Shown here: positions 1 to 7,260 of the stretch, piece after piece
How the letters are laid out: the number at the start of each line of letters is the position of its first letter
Numbering within the stretch: position 1 is the first letter of the stretch
DNA from: Bacteroidales bacterium
GTDB taxonomy: Bacteria > Bacteroidota > Bacteroidia > Bacteroidales > NBLH01
Assembly: GCA_026988445.1 (NCBI GenBank)
Contig: JALSLF010000489.1
Coordinates: 1 to 9,779, forward strand
Direction of reading: 5' to 3'
Length of the DNA stretch: 9,779 nucleotides
Translations under genes and position numbers: made by a program
The notes under the pieces: model-generated
Seen by the model: only the letters and a program-made list of their open reading frames with translations
What the model was told of the DNA's origin: nothing
Database searches by the model: none

Positions 1-117
1 AGATTTAATCGTAGATTTTGGAATATCGGTGATAAATTTGAAAGAGCTTTTAGTTTATCTTTGGCGCATAAGCCTTTAACATACAGGTATATAGTAAAGA
101 AACTCGAATATTCTTAA
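1..117 (+). CDS. 3' end of an unidentified gene, possibly an IS21-type transposase tail
   Basis: Frame 1 is open from the window edge to a TAA at 115-117 and gives 38 residues; the start lies outside the window. The segment is basic and aromatic: it opens RFNRRFWNIGDKFERAF and closes LTYRYIVKKLEYS. The pattern of an FERA-like helix followed by LTYRYI and a short basic tail resembles the extreme C-terminus of IS21-family transposases (IstA), where a similar helix and a [ST]Y..[IV]..[IL]L stretch precede the stop. The match is short and made from memory, so the family is tentative. If it is IstA, the usual partner gene istB is missing: a toxin-antitoxin pair begins 53 bases downstream. The remnant could therefore mark the edge of an old insertion. 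Confidence 0.45.
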   Translation, partial: RFNRRFWNIGDKFERAFSLSLAHKPLTYRYIVKKLEYS

Positions 118-149
118 TAAGCATAATAAAAAATATAGTTTTATTTTAG

Positions 150-157
150 TATCTTTG
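150..157 (+). promoter_or_regulatory. Bacteroidota -7 element of the toxin-antitoxin operon
   Basis: TATCTTTG fits the TAnnTTTG -7 consensus of the Bacteroidota primary sigma factor. It ends only 12 bases before the antitoxin ATG, so transcription would start about 5-9 bases ahead of the start codon and the mRNA would be almost leaderless. No convincing -33 TTG lies at the usual spacing; that region is a run of A and T. Confidence 0.5.
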
Positions 158-169
158 GACTAATCAAAA

Positions 170-361
170 ATGAATGATATGTTGACAAAAGTTAGATTAA
201 AAGAACAAATTGAAAAACTTCCGGATGAATTTACAATTGATGAGTTGATTGAAAGTTTAATTTTTATTGAAAAGCTTGATACAGGGAATAAACAATCAGA
301 AAATGGAGAAGTAATCTCTGAAATTGAAATGGAAAATGAAATTAAAAAATGGTTCGAATAA
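170..361 (+). CDS. Antitoxin of a ParE/RelE-type toxin-antitoxin pair
   Basis: This 63-residue acidic protein should bind and neutralise the toxin encoded directly downstream. Such antitoxins usually also repress their own promoter. The most recognisable part is residues 16-36 (KLPDEFTIDELIESLIFIEKL), a helical stretch typical of small Bacteroidota antitoxins paired with ParE-like toxins. A tail with QSENGEVIS (42-50) and a final amphipathic helix ending in KKWFE follows and is the likely toxin-binding end. No obvious ribbon-helix-helix or HTH domain is visible, so autoregulation by this protein alone is uncertain. The ATG at 170 is preferred; an in-frame ATG at 179 would remove only three residues. 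Its last 13 bases overlap the toxin gene, which indicates translational coupling. The functional call rests mostly on gene order and size. Confidence 0.8.
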   Translation: MNDMLTKVRLKEQIEKLPDEFTIDELIESLIFIEKLDTGNKQSENGEVISEIEMENEIKKWFE

Positions 362-648
362 ATTGGACATTTCAAGCCAAAGACGACTTAAAGGCAATCG
401 CAGATTATATATCAAAAGATTCTAAGCATTACGCAAAGCTTCAAGTTGTCAGACTTAAAACCCGGACAAATATATTAAAGACTCAAACTCGTTCAGGTAA
501 GATTGTGCCGGAGATTAGCAGAGAAAATATTAGAGAGCTTATTGAAGGAAATTACAGAATTATTTATAAAATAGTAGAAGATAATCAAATTGATATTTTA
601 ACAATTCATCATTCAGCAAGAGACTTAACAAGAAGAGAAATACAATAA
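349..648 (+). CDS. ParE/RelE-family toxin
   Basis: This 99-residue basic protein has the usual length and fold pattern of the ParE/RelE superfamily. A first strand (MVRINWT) is followed by two helices, the first containing AKDDLKAIADYISKDS (10-25) and the second spanning about 27-46. The beta-sheet segments RELIEGNYRIIYKI (62-75) and IDILTIHHSARDL (81-93) carry the hallmark YRIIY and the H..RDL ending. ParE members poison DNA gyrase and RelE members cleave ribosome-bound mRNA. The helical hairpin and the lack of a clear RelE-type catalytic set favour the ParE side, but the target cannot be fixed from sequence. The start is the ATG at 349 inside the antitoxin gene, because INWT..A..DL aligns with the family's N-terminus. 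It reads as intact, with no frameshift. It converges on the hydrolase gene that ends at 797. Confidence 0.88.
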   Translation: MVRINWTFQAKDDLKAIADYISKDSKHYAKLQVVRLKTRTNILKTQTRSGKIVPEISRENIRELIEGNYRIIYKIVEDNQIDILTIHHSARDLTRREIQ

Positions 649-796
649 ATATGTGAGACAATACCTCAGTTCTAAATATGTTGATAGACAGAGTTTTATG
701 TGTTTTTCAGCGCATGGATTTTTATTTTGAACTTTTTAATTATCCGATATGCAGGTAGTCGGACAAGCTATTTTAATCATCCAATTAATTAATATC

Positions 797-3682
797 CTAA
801 TTTTCCATCGCCTCATAAATTGCATCATGTATGCGTTCGCGAATGTGCATACTGATAATTTTCCAATTTTTAGCACTTGGATACACCCTGTTTGATAAAA
901 AAATATAAACCAGTTCGTTTTCCGGGTCAATCCAAATACAAGTACCTGTAAATCCACTATGTCCGTAAGTGCTTAAGGGTGCTAAACTACCAACAACTGC
1001 ATGGCTGTTTGGCATATCAAAGCCCAGTCCGCGCTCGGTATCTTCCTGTCGCTTGGTAAATTGTTTGATAATATCCCTGCGGATAAATTGTTTTCCGCCA
1101 TAGCTTCCTCCGTTTAAAATCATCTGGAATAATATGCCTAAATCGTGTGCATTGGCAAACAATCCTGCATTTCCGGCAATACCTCCCAGAATTGCAGCCG
1201 AAGGGTCATGAACATATCCTTGCAAAAGGCTGTACCGCCATTGCATATCATTTTCGGTAGGAATGATTCTTGATTTATTAAATTGATTTAATGGAAAATA
1301 ACTAATGTTTCTTAATCCAAGCGGATTATAGATTTCTTTTTTTAGGTATTTGTCAATATTTATTCCGTTTATTGAATCAATAGCCATTTGCAATAAAATC
1401 ATGTTAATATCGCTATATTGCGTGTATTTTTTATTTGATACGGCTAATTGCTTGGTATCGTTCCAAATAGTATCCAAATAATTATTACGCAAGTAAAGAT
1501 TTTCACAAATTTGGATATTACTACTGTCGGTTTTTATCTTTGAAAAATACCCATAATAAATATTTTTTAATTCTGTGTTGATAATACTATCTAAACTATC
1601 CGGTAAATGCACTTTTTTTAACAAAGTATCCGGAATTTCCACATAAGGCATTCGTAATAAACGAGCCAATTGTTTTTGAAAACTTTTGTGCGCATTAATC
1701 AGTTCTTTAAAATAAATAGAGCGGTAATATACGTATTTGTAAATAGGCAGGGTAGGAGTGATGCCCGATTTATGTTTCAGCAAATCAATTAAATGCACAC
1801 GGAAAATATTGTTGCTTGGGGTAAGTTTACTGATGATTGTATCCACGCTTACAAAGCGTAAACTATCTATGCGGATGGTATCTTTATTTTTAACAAAGTT
1901 TTCAATATTTTGTATCTTATTGATAAAAAAAGTGTCAATCTTTATTAATGTATCGGGCTTTATCCGGGTATAATCAATTTTTACATCTTTGAAAAACTTC
2001 CCTAATTTATCGTTGATATTTAGTTTATCGTTGTTTATCATTTTCATGGTGGCTATGGTAGTTGCCGATATTTTTGTCAGCGATGCCAAATCATATAAAT
2101 CGGTGTTTCTTACTCTTTTACGCTTTTGATAAGTATGGTAGCCAAATGATTGATTATAAATAACTTTCCCATTTTTAGCAATCAGAATCTGGCAGCCCGG
2201 AAAAGCACTGTTTTTTATTGCTTCATATACAATCTGCCTTATTTTTTTTAGTTTTTTTGAATCTATTTTTACCCTTTCGGGTTTTGCATAGCCCAAGCGT
2301 GTAGCCGGTATTTTTACCGATTTCCCAAACTTTGTTTGTTTGTTAAATGTTCCGGGAATTTGTCCGGATATGTCAATTCCGCCAAACAAAACTTGCGGAG
2401 CCAAACTATCGCTCAATGATGTATTATCCGGCATTTGTATAATATTTAAGCTGTCAGATAGTTGTGCAAGCCTATCAAAATTGCCAAAATTAATAATGAT
2501 GTTTTTTTCTTTTGGAAATTGAATTAAATATTTATTTAGGCTGTCAACAGTAAAATTGCTAAATGTGCTATTATTAATAAGAATAATATGTTTGTCGTGC
2601 TTTAATTTTTTTTGATGATTTTTACCGGTAATTTTTGGATTAATAATTTTATAACTTGCATAATTGTTGAAAATATTTAAAAAATCATTTGATAAGCTAT
2701 CGCTTAAATTAATAATGGAATAAACAATTCCTGTTTGTAGCGGCAAAGGCAGTTCCTTATTTTTTTGGATAATAAAAATAGATTTTTCATAAAACAAATA
2801 ATGCATCAATTGTGAATCTTTATTTTGGCTATTCAATTTTAAGTTGGGTGCATTATTTTGCAGGAAATAAATATATTTCAGTACTTTTTTCAATTTTTTG
2901 TAAAACAATTTTTTATATATGGGATATTTTTTTACCAGCCGGGCAATTTGTATTTTAGTTTCTTCTTTTTTATCTGCTCTTGTTAATAGTATTTGAAAAT
3001 CAGCATTCAAAAAATCGATAACTTCCTTATTAATGCCTTTGTTACCGGTATTATGTAGTATTTTTAAGCCTTCAAAATCAAGATGTGTATGCGAAATATA
3101 GTTGTTTTCAAAAATATGAAATGCATTTTGTGTTTTAAGAAAATTGCGTTGCCTTGCAAACTGCTTTTTTAAAGTGTCGTCTAAATCTTCAAGTTGTAAA
3201 TATATATTTTCGGGGTAAATCCAACCACAAAGTAAAGCATTTTTCTGTGCAATCTCACTGATTTTCAGGTATCTTTCTTTTTGAAAACTAAAAAAACTAC
3301 TATCTTTTAGATTGGTAAAATTGCCTTTTGCGGGATAATAGGCATAAAAGATTTTTTTTTGTTGTTTAATTTTTGAGAAACGATAATTCAAATATTCTCT
3401 TAAGAAGGCAGTATCAGTAATGCTGTTATAATTTTGGGTATCAATAAAAAACAAATTGTTTCCCAAAAGTAAATCAATTTGTGTATCGATACTCATTTCT
3501 GAAATAATTGAATCGATAATATTTTCATCAACATTTAGTATTTCAATATTAAAATGAGTTTGACTATTTGCAGGAGATAATTGTTTTTTTAACTGCATGA
3601 AAGATGCAGTCAGTAAAATAATTAAAATATATTTAATGAGAAATCGGGTACTTCTGTTTTGCATAAGAAAACGGATTATCAT
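797..3682 (-). CDS. Envelope serine hydrolase (beta-lactamase/PBP fold) with a degenerate GH3-like N-terminal region
   Basis: The protein has 961 residues. A hydrophobic segment at about 14-30 is a signal peptide or membrane anchor without a lipobox, so the protein probably sits in the periplasm. Residues 50-275 resemble a shrunken GH3 (NagZ-like) barrel, and 295-465 resemble the GH3 C-terminal domain (APQVLFGGIDISGQIPGTF at 428-446). Residues 470-961 form the serine hydrolase domain: SLTK at 534-537 (nucleophile Ser534, Lys537), YSD at 756-758, the family signature GYVHDPSAA at 822-830, and GHSG at 907-910. These cover the three active-site motifs of class C beta-lactamases and DD-peptidases, so this half looks active, likely on a peptide, ester or amide of the cell wall. 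GH3-plus-serine-hydrolase fusions are widespread in Bacteroidota. Here the GH3 half lacks the KHFPGHG signature, and LHNTG (209-213) occupies the place of the nucleophile motif TDAL, so glycosidase activity is unlikely. The stop is TAG. The start at 3682 is preferred; Met7 is an alternative. Confidence 0.88.
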   Translation of the reverse strand: MIIRFLMQNRSTRFLIKYILIILLTASFMQLKKQLSPANSQTHFNIEILNVDENIIDSIISEMSIDTQIDLLLGNNLFFIDTQNYNSITDTAFLREYLNYRFSKIKQQKKIFYAYYPAKGNFTNLKDSSFFSFQKERYLKISEIAQKNALLCGWIYPENIYLQLEDLDDTLKKQFARQRNFLKTQNAFHIFENNYISHTHLDFEGLKILHNTGNKGINKEVIDFLNADFQILLTRADKKEETKIQIARLVKKYPIYKKLFYKKLKKVLKYIYFLQNNAPNLKLNSQNKDSQLMHYLFYEKSIFIIQKNKELPLPLQTGIVYSIINLSDSLSNDFLNIFNNYASYKIINPKITGKNHQKKLKHDKHIILINNSTFSNFTVDSLNKYLIQFPKEKNIIINFGNFDRLAQLSDSLNIIQMPDNTSLSDSLAPQVLFGGIDISGQIPGTFNKQTKFGKSVKIPATRLGYAKPERVKIDSKKLKKIRQIVYEAIKNSAFPGCQILIAKNGKVIYNQSFGYHTYQKRKRVRNTDLYDLASLTKISATTIATMKMINNDKLNINDKLGKFFKDVKIDYTRIKPDTLIKIDTFFINKIQNIENFVKNKDTIRIDSLRFVSVDTIISKLTPSNNIFRVHLIDLLKHKSGITPTLPIYKYVYYRSIYFKELINAHKSFQKQLARLLRMPYVEIPDTLLKKVHLPDSLDSIINTELKNIYYGYFSKIKTDSSNIQICENLYLRNNYLDTIWNDTKQLAVSNKKYTQYSDINMILLQMAIDSINGINIDKYLKKEIYNPLGLRNISYFPLNQFNKSRIIPTENDMQWRYSLLQGYVHDPSAAILGGIAGNAGLFANAHDLGILFQMILNGGSYGGKQFIRRDIIKQFTKRQEDTERGLGFDMPNSHAVVGSLAPLSTYGHSGFTGTCIWIDPENELVYIFLSNRVYPSAKNWKIISMHIRERIHDAIYEAMEN

Positions 3683-3737
3683 TTAAAAATACTAAATTTC
3701 TATTCAAAATTTGATTTTAAATGACTAAATGCTTAAA

Positions 3738-3766
3738 TTGTTTGATTAAAATAATATGTATATTTG
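3738..3766 (+). promoter_or_regulatory. Candidate Bacteroidota promoter of the lipoprotein gene
   Basis: A TTG at 3738-3740 (-33 element) and TATATTTG at 3759-3766 (TAnnTTTG -7 element) are separated by 18 bases, close to the usual 19. Transcription would start near 3771 and leave a leader of about 44 bases before the ATG at 3815. This is the only site in the window where both elements lie at near-standard spacing. No matching site was found on the minus strand for the divergent hydrolase gene. Confidence 0.55.
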
Positions 3767-3814
3767 TGTAGAAAAAAAATAGATAAGCGCTTTGTTAACT
3801 TAAAATTTATTGAT

Positions 3815-4309
3815 ATGAAAATATTTAATTATTCATTTGTTTTGTTGAGTTTTATTTTTTTTACTGCATGCAATAAAGGACCTTCGCAGGCTGAAATTAA
3901 TAAATACCTTGAAGATATTGCCAATCAAGAGAATTTGGTTTTACAAAAATTAAATGATTTAATTGATGTTTATGATACTTTTAATAGCACTGATGAGTTA
4001 CAGAAGGCATACAATGCAGTTAATGTTCAATTAGAAGAATCTGAAAAAGCCGTAAAAAATATTAAGGGTTTTGAAGATGATGATGTGCTCAAGGCTTCGG
4101 CTTTGGAATTTTTTAAAGAAATAAAAACATTAATGGATAATGAACATAAAAGAATTGTAGAACTTTATAGTATGCCCGACGAGCAATTTAAAGAAAAAGA
4201 ACAAATAGAACTGGAAAACTTACGCGATACAGCCAATAAAAAGGCGGATGCTATCATGTCAAAGGCTGAAAAAGCATTTAGTAGCTTTGAAAGTAAATAT
4301 GATAAATAG
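3815..4309 (+). CDS. Small helical lipoprotein of unknown function
   Basis: The 164-residue product starts MKIFNYSFVLLSFIFFTACNKG. This is a classic type II signal peptide: lysine, a hydrophobic core, then lipobox FTAC with Cys19 as the lipidated residue. The mature part is charged and almost entirely helical, with heptad-like stretches (EINKYLEDIANQENLVLQKLNDLIDVYD and a long C-terminal helix ending SSFESKYDK). It has no transmembrane segment and no catalytic motif I recognise. The overall plan (an N-terminal E/Q-rich helix, a middle FEDDDVLKASALEFFKEIK segment, a final long helix) loosely recalls the LIC11966-type surface lipoproteins, but I cannot confirm membership. An earlier in-frame TTG at 3764 is rejected as the start: it overlaps the -7 element and would put 17 extra charged residues before the signal peptide. 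The gene appears monocistronic, and the repeat region follows its stop directly. Confidence 0.82.
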   Translation: MKIFNYSFVLLSFIFFTACNKGPSQAEINKYLEDIANQENLVLQKLNDLIDVYDTFNSTDELQKAYNAVNVQLEESEKAVKNIKGFEDDDVLKASALEFFKEIKTLMDNEHKRIVELYSMPDEQFKEKEQIELENLRDTANKKADAIMSKAEKAFSSFESKYDK

Positions 4310-4324
4310 TTATGATTAGGGCGG

Positions 4325-4446
4325 CTACAGGCTTTCCGCTTGTAGTCCTCGTCCGCAATGCTGCAAAAGCAAAGCCGCAAAGTAGCTTCCGCTGGTCGCT
4401 CTTTGCGGCTTGCTTTTGCTAAGCATTGCGTCCTGTGGGCTACCGC
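4325..4446. repeat. GC-rich long imperfect inverted repeat
   Basis: This block is far richer in G and C than its surroundings. It contains two nested structures. A small hairpin is formed by CTACAGGC (4325-4332) and GCTTGTAG (4338-4345). A long imperfect palindrome pairs about 4342-4382 with about 4401-4443; its best part is GCAATGCT..CAAAAGCAAGCCGCAAAG on one arm against CTTTGCGGCTTGCTTTTGCTAAGCATTGC on the other, with an 18-base loop at 4383-4400. No protein I would believe is encoded. The base composition, large arms and position just downstream of a stop suggest an interspersed repeat of the kind scattered through many Bacteroidota genomes. As RNA it could also stop or protect the lipoprotein transcript. 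No U-tract follows, so it is not a classical intrinsic terminator. Confidence 0.75.
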
Positions 4447-4473
4447 TGCAATCCTTGCCGCGCAGAAACCACA

Positions 4474-4780
4474 AACATCAAATCGTCCTTTAAGATATTT
4501 GAACGTTTTGTCTTTAATGTTTGAAAAAATATCTATTCATTAAAAGTTTGTTTAAGGCACTTGCTTTATTTCTTTTTTTCAGCTATCAAACGTTTTGAAG
4601 TCCTTCCGGACGTTCAAAAGTTTTTCACAAACTTCAAATCGTCCTTTAGGACATTTGAACGTTTTGAAGTCTTTGCAGACGTTCAAAAGTTTCTAAAACT
4701 TCAAATCGTCCGTAAGGACATTTGAACGTTTTGTATTTCTATCACAAACGTTTTAAAGTCTATGCAGACGTTTAAAAGTT
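4474..4780. repeat. Array of six 34-nt imperfect palindromes in alternating orientation (REP/BIME-like)
   Basis: Six units, each exactly 34 nt, share the skeleton AACTT-N5-CGTC-N6-GAC-N5'-AACGTT. Units at 4474-4507, 4630-4663 and 4697-4730 read on the + strand; those at 4589-4622, 4658-4691 and 4747-4780 read on the minus strand, so orientation alternates without exception. The second + unit and second minus unit share the palindromic AACGTT at 4658-4663. N5 is CAAAT in the three + units and TTGAA, TTGAA and TTAAA in the minus units; N5' is the exact complement each time. Folding leaves two unpaired C residues at constant positions, one on each arm. The 6-nt loop varies. The first unit is the most worn (AACAT and GAT). 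The last unit extends to CACA/TGTG arms (4743-4784) and stops 5 bases short of the sensor gene's stop. Bases 4508-4588 show only a possible decayed unit. Lying between convergent genes, the array may end or protect transcripts. No transposase accompanies it. Confidence 0.88.
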
Positions 4781-4789
4781 TGTGTCAAA

Positions 4790-7102
4790 TTATTTATCTT
4801 TTTTTACTGAATCGGTAATATCTACAGAAATATTTAATACTTTATAAGGCATACCGCTTTTGTCCAAAATAGGTGTGTAAGCTTCTGATAGCCAAAATTC
4901 TTTCCCATCCACTTCAATATGTTGGATGGTTTTTTTTGTTTTTCCATTGCGTAAATCTTTCCAAAAATCTCTAAACTGAACACTTTCTTCATGAACCGAA
5001 GCAAATGAACCTTGAAATTTGCCCAACATTTCTTTTTTTGATTTACCCAGCAATCGTAAAAAATTATTATTGATATTAATAAGTCTGCCTTGCATATCAA
5101 ATTCGGCAGTCAGAATAATTGCATCTAAGGCATCGATAACACTTTTAAATTCAAAAGCTTTACGTTCAAGTTCTTCTTGGGTAGCTTTCATTTCTTCCAT
5201 ATTCTGGCGCATTTCTTCTTCTTGAGCTACCAATTCTTCCGATTTAATTTTTGATTCTTCAAGCAATCGAGCGGTTTGCTGATTAATTTTTACATTGGAA
5301 ATAGTTGAAGCAATACTTTCGCCAATACGTTCTACAAATTTTATTTGATAATCTTCCAGTTCATGAATTGATGCGATTTCAATTACTCCAAATACTTGCT
5401 GATTAAATATAATAGGAACCAACAATAAACTGCGTGGTTGCGCACTTCCTAAACCTGATGTTATATTCAAATAATCCTCAGGAAAATCGGTCATATAAAT
5501 TGTTTCAGCTTCGTTAACGCACCTTCCTACTAAACCTACTCCGTACCTTATTTTTTTCTCTAAATATTTTCGGCGGTCGTAAGCATAGGCTGCTGTTAAA
5601 TCAATGGTCAGATTATTTTTATCTTCATCATTAATTATAAATAAACCTCCTTGCGTTGCATTAAGATATTTTACCAAATTACTGATAATTACATAAGAAA
5701 ATTCTTCCAAATTATCCGAATGTTGGGTCATTAATTCGGCAAATGTAGCTGCTCCTTTGGTTGCCCAATTTAGTTTTTCGTCTTCTGCTTTTCTTTTTTC
5801 TTCCTCAATTTTTGCTTGCAGCAAACTTTGGCGCATGTTCAATAAGGCTTTTCCTAAAATATCTTCATCGCTTAAAGGTTTAAACTCAAAATCTAAATTA
5901 CCTTTTCCTATTTCAAGAGCAAATCGTAAATTGTTGTCCAATCCGTCAATCAGCATATTTACCGACCGGCGTATATCACCAATTTCATCATTTGAGCTGA
6001 TTTCCATTTTTTGTTGAAGTGATATTTTCCCTTTTGCCAGTTCACGAATTACTTTTGAGGTATGTATTAAGGGCTTACTAATGCTTCTGGATATAATCCA
6101 AATTACAAGTATAAGAATCAAAAACCCACTTAAAGCAACCAATGCCGAAAAGAATAGATTTTCATCTGCCTTTTTAATCATGGTTTTGTAAGGTATTGAA
6201 ATACCTACTGCCCAGGGCGAAGGTGATTTACCTATTTTTATCGGATAAAAAGAAACGTAATCTTCAACACCGGCAGAATCTTTTCGCATAAAAGAAAAAG
6301 TTTTTCCTTTTTGTATGTTTTCAATAATTTTAAAACGTGCATTATCAGCAGGACTCAACGAATCAATACCTATATTTACTTTTTGTTTATCCGGTATTGC
6401 CACTAGTTTTCCTTTGTTTGAAACAATAAATCCAAAAGAGCCCGGAAACATTTTAATTTGCATGATTAATTCTTGAAAACGTTCCAAGTTCACATCAAAT
6501 TGCATCAAGCCTACATAGTGTTTATCTTTCAGTATTGGAATAGATATACTTGAAATAAGCTCTTCGTCTTCTTTATTACCGCTAATTGAAAACCAATAGG
6601 GTTCTGATAAATCTTCTCTGGGGTTTATTTTCATATCAAAATAAGCACCACCAACATTATCTCCTCCGGTTTCCAAAGTATCTATTCGCCGGTTAATTAA
6701 ACCTTTCTCTTTATAAAATATGTAGCGAACCCTTCCGTAAGCTTTTTTGTAGCTTTTATCTATTGCCCCCAATTCAAAGTTTATTGCTGCATTATGAAAT
6801 TGTGGATTATTGGCTAAAACATTCTCTATGGTAGAGAAATATTGCTCTTGGATATTATTGTTAAAAACCCATTCATAATTATGGAACGACTGAACTAATG
6901 TACGCGTAATGTTCATGTCGCCATTCAGTTGCATCATTATATAATTTGCATATTTCTCCGCATAGTTATCTGCCAATTCTTTAGACTCATTTATAGCCAA
7001 TTTATGGTCATTATAACTAAGATATCCGAAAGCAATTATATAAATTAACAAGGATGTTGGTAAAATATAAACCAGTAACTTTGTTTGTATCCTGAAATTC
7101 AT
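4790..7102 (-). CDS. Membrane sensor: Cache-HAMP-GAF-coiled coil-PAS, without an output domain
   Basis: The protein has 770 residues. TM1 (about 8-28) and TM2 (317-337) flank a large periplasmic domain that looks like a double Cache ligand sensor: EPYWFSISG at 167-175, SSISIPILKDKHYVGLMQFDV at about 184-204, and SPWAVGISIPYKTMIKKA before TM2. A HAMP linker follows (338-392; Pro344 and DEIGDI at 372-377), with a possible second HAMP-like stretch at 394-430. Residues 461-605 form a GAF domain (RSLLLVPIIFNQQVFGVIEIAS at about 557-578). A glutamate-rich coiled coil (606-655) leads to a terminal PAS domain (650-765) ending VDITDSVKKDK. There is no HisKA/HATPase pair, GGDEF, EAL, phosphatase or methyl-accepting signalling hairpin, so a separate partner probably carries the output. 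The gene appears complete, with a TAA stop beside the repeat array. The start at 7102 puts TM1 directly after a basic N-terminus. No response regulator is encoded nearby. Confidence 0.87.
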   Translation of the reverse strand: MNFRIQTKLLVYILPTSLLIYIIAFGYLSYNDHKLAINESKELADNYAEKYANYIMMQLNGDMNITRTLVQSFHNYEWVFNNNIQEQYFSTIENVLANNPQFHNAAINFELGAIDKSYKKAYGRVRYIFYKEKGLINRRIDTLETGGDNVGGAYFDMKINPREDLSEPYWFSISGNKEDEELISSISIPILKDKHYVGLMQFDVNLERFQELIMQIKMFPGSFGFIVSNKGKLVAIPDKQKVNIGIDSLSPADNARFKIIENIQKGKTFSFMRKDSAGVEDYVSFYPIKIGKSPSPWAVGISIPYKTMIKKADENLFFSALVALSGFLILILVIWIISRSISKPLIHTSKVIRELAKGKISLQQKMEISSNDEIGDIRRSVNMLIDGLDNNLRFALEIGKGNLDFEFKPLSDEDILGKALLNMRQSLLQAKIEEEKRKAEDEKLNWATKGAATFAELMTQHSDNLEEFSYVIISNLVKYLNATQGGLFIINDEDKNNLTIDLTAAYAYDRRKYLEKKIRYGVGLVGRCVNEAETIYMTDFPEDYLNITSGLGSAQPRSLLLVPIIFNQQVFGVIEIASIHELEDYQIKFVERIGESIASTISNVKINQQTARLLEESKIKSEELVAQEEEMRQNMEEMKATQEELERKAFEFKSVIDALDAIILTAEFDMQGRLININNNFLRLLGKSKKEMLGKFQGSFASVHEESVQFRDFWKDLRNGKTKKTIQHIEVDGKEFWLSEAYTPILDKSGMPYKVLNISVDITDSVKKDK

Positions 7103-7194
7103 CAGTTTAAATTTTATTTTATAAAATTACTTGATAAAAGTAATATATTATTTACAAAATTAAAAATTATTTCTTTTTACTATTATTTTGATTG

Positions 7195-7202
7195 CAAATA
7201 TA
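7195..7202 (-). promoter_or_regulatory. Candidate -7 element of the sensor gene
   Basis: Read on the minus strand this is TATATTTG, a match to TAnnTTTG, about 92 bases upstream of the sensor ATG. A second match, TAATTTTG, lies closer at 7155-7162 on the same strand. Neither has a clear -33 TTG at the usual distance, and such 8-mers arise by chance in AT-rich DNA, so either or neither could be the true promoter. Confidence 0.3.
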
Positions 7203-7260
7203 ATACCTAAGTTTATCCCGTAACAGGTGTATCGCTTATAAAAAATAAGAAGTGGTTTCA

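Noticed and set aside
743..763. Hairpin TCCGA/TCGGA between the convergent toxin and hydrolase genes as a terminator.
   Set aside because: Only five base pairs around an 11-base loop, and no T-run follows on either strand.
3764..3814. Upstream TTG start for the lipoprotein gene.
   Set aside because: It overlaps the -7 promoter element and would bury the lipoprotein signal peptide behind 17 charged residues; the ATG at 3815 gives a textbook signal sequence.
4358..4543. Open reading frame of about 60 codons on the + strand.
   Set aside because: It runs through the GC-rich inverted repeat and into the palindrome array; the frame is a by-product of repeat composition and has no start context or recognisable protein features.
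4474..4780. Integron attC sites, because each unit begins AAC, ends GTT and folds with conserved unpaired bases.
   Set aside because: Units are 34 nt, shorter than attC sites, they alternate in orientation, no gene cassettes lie between them and no integrase is present.
4474..4780. CRISPR array or tandem Xer/Cre-type recombination sites (14-6-14 symmetry).
   Set aside because: Spacers are irregular (from 6-base overlap to 81 bases) and not unique protospacer-like segments, units alternate in strand, and there are no cas or recombinase genes. The covariation within arms fits hairpins better than protein-bound duplex arms.
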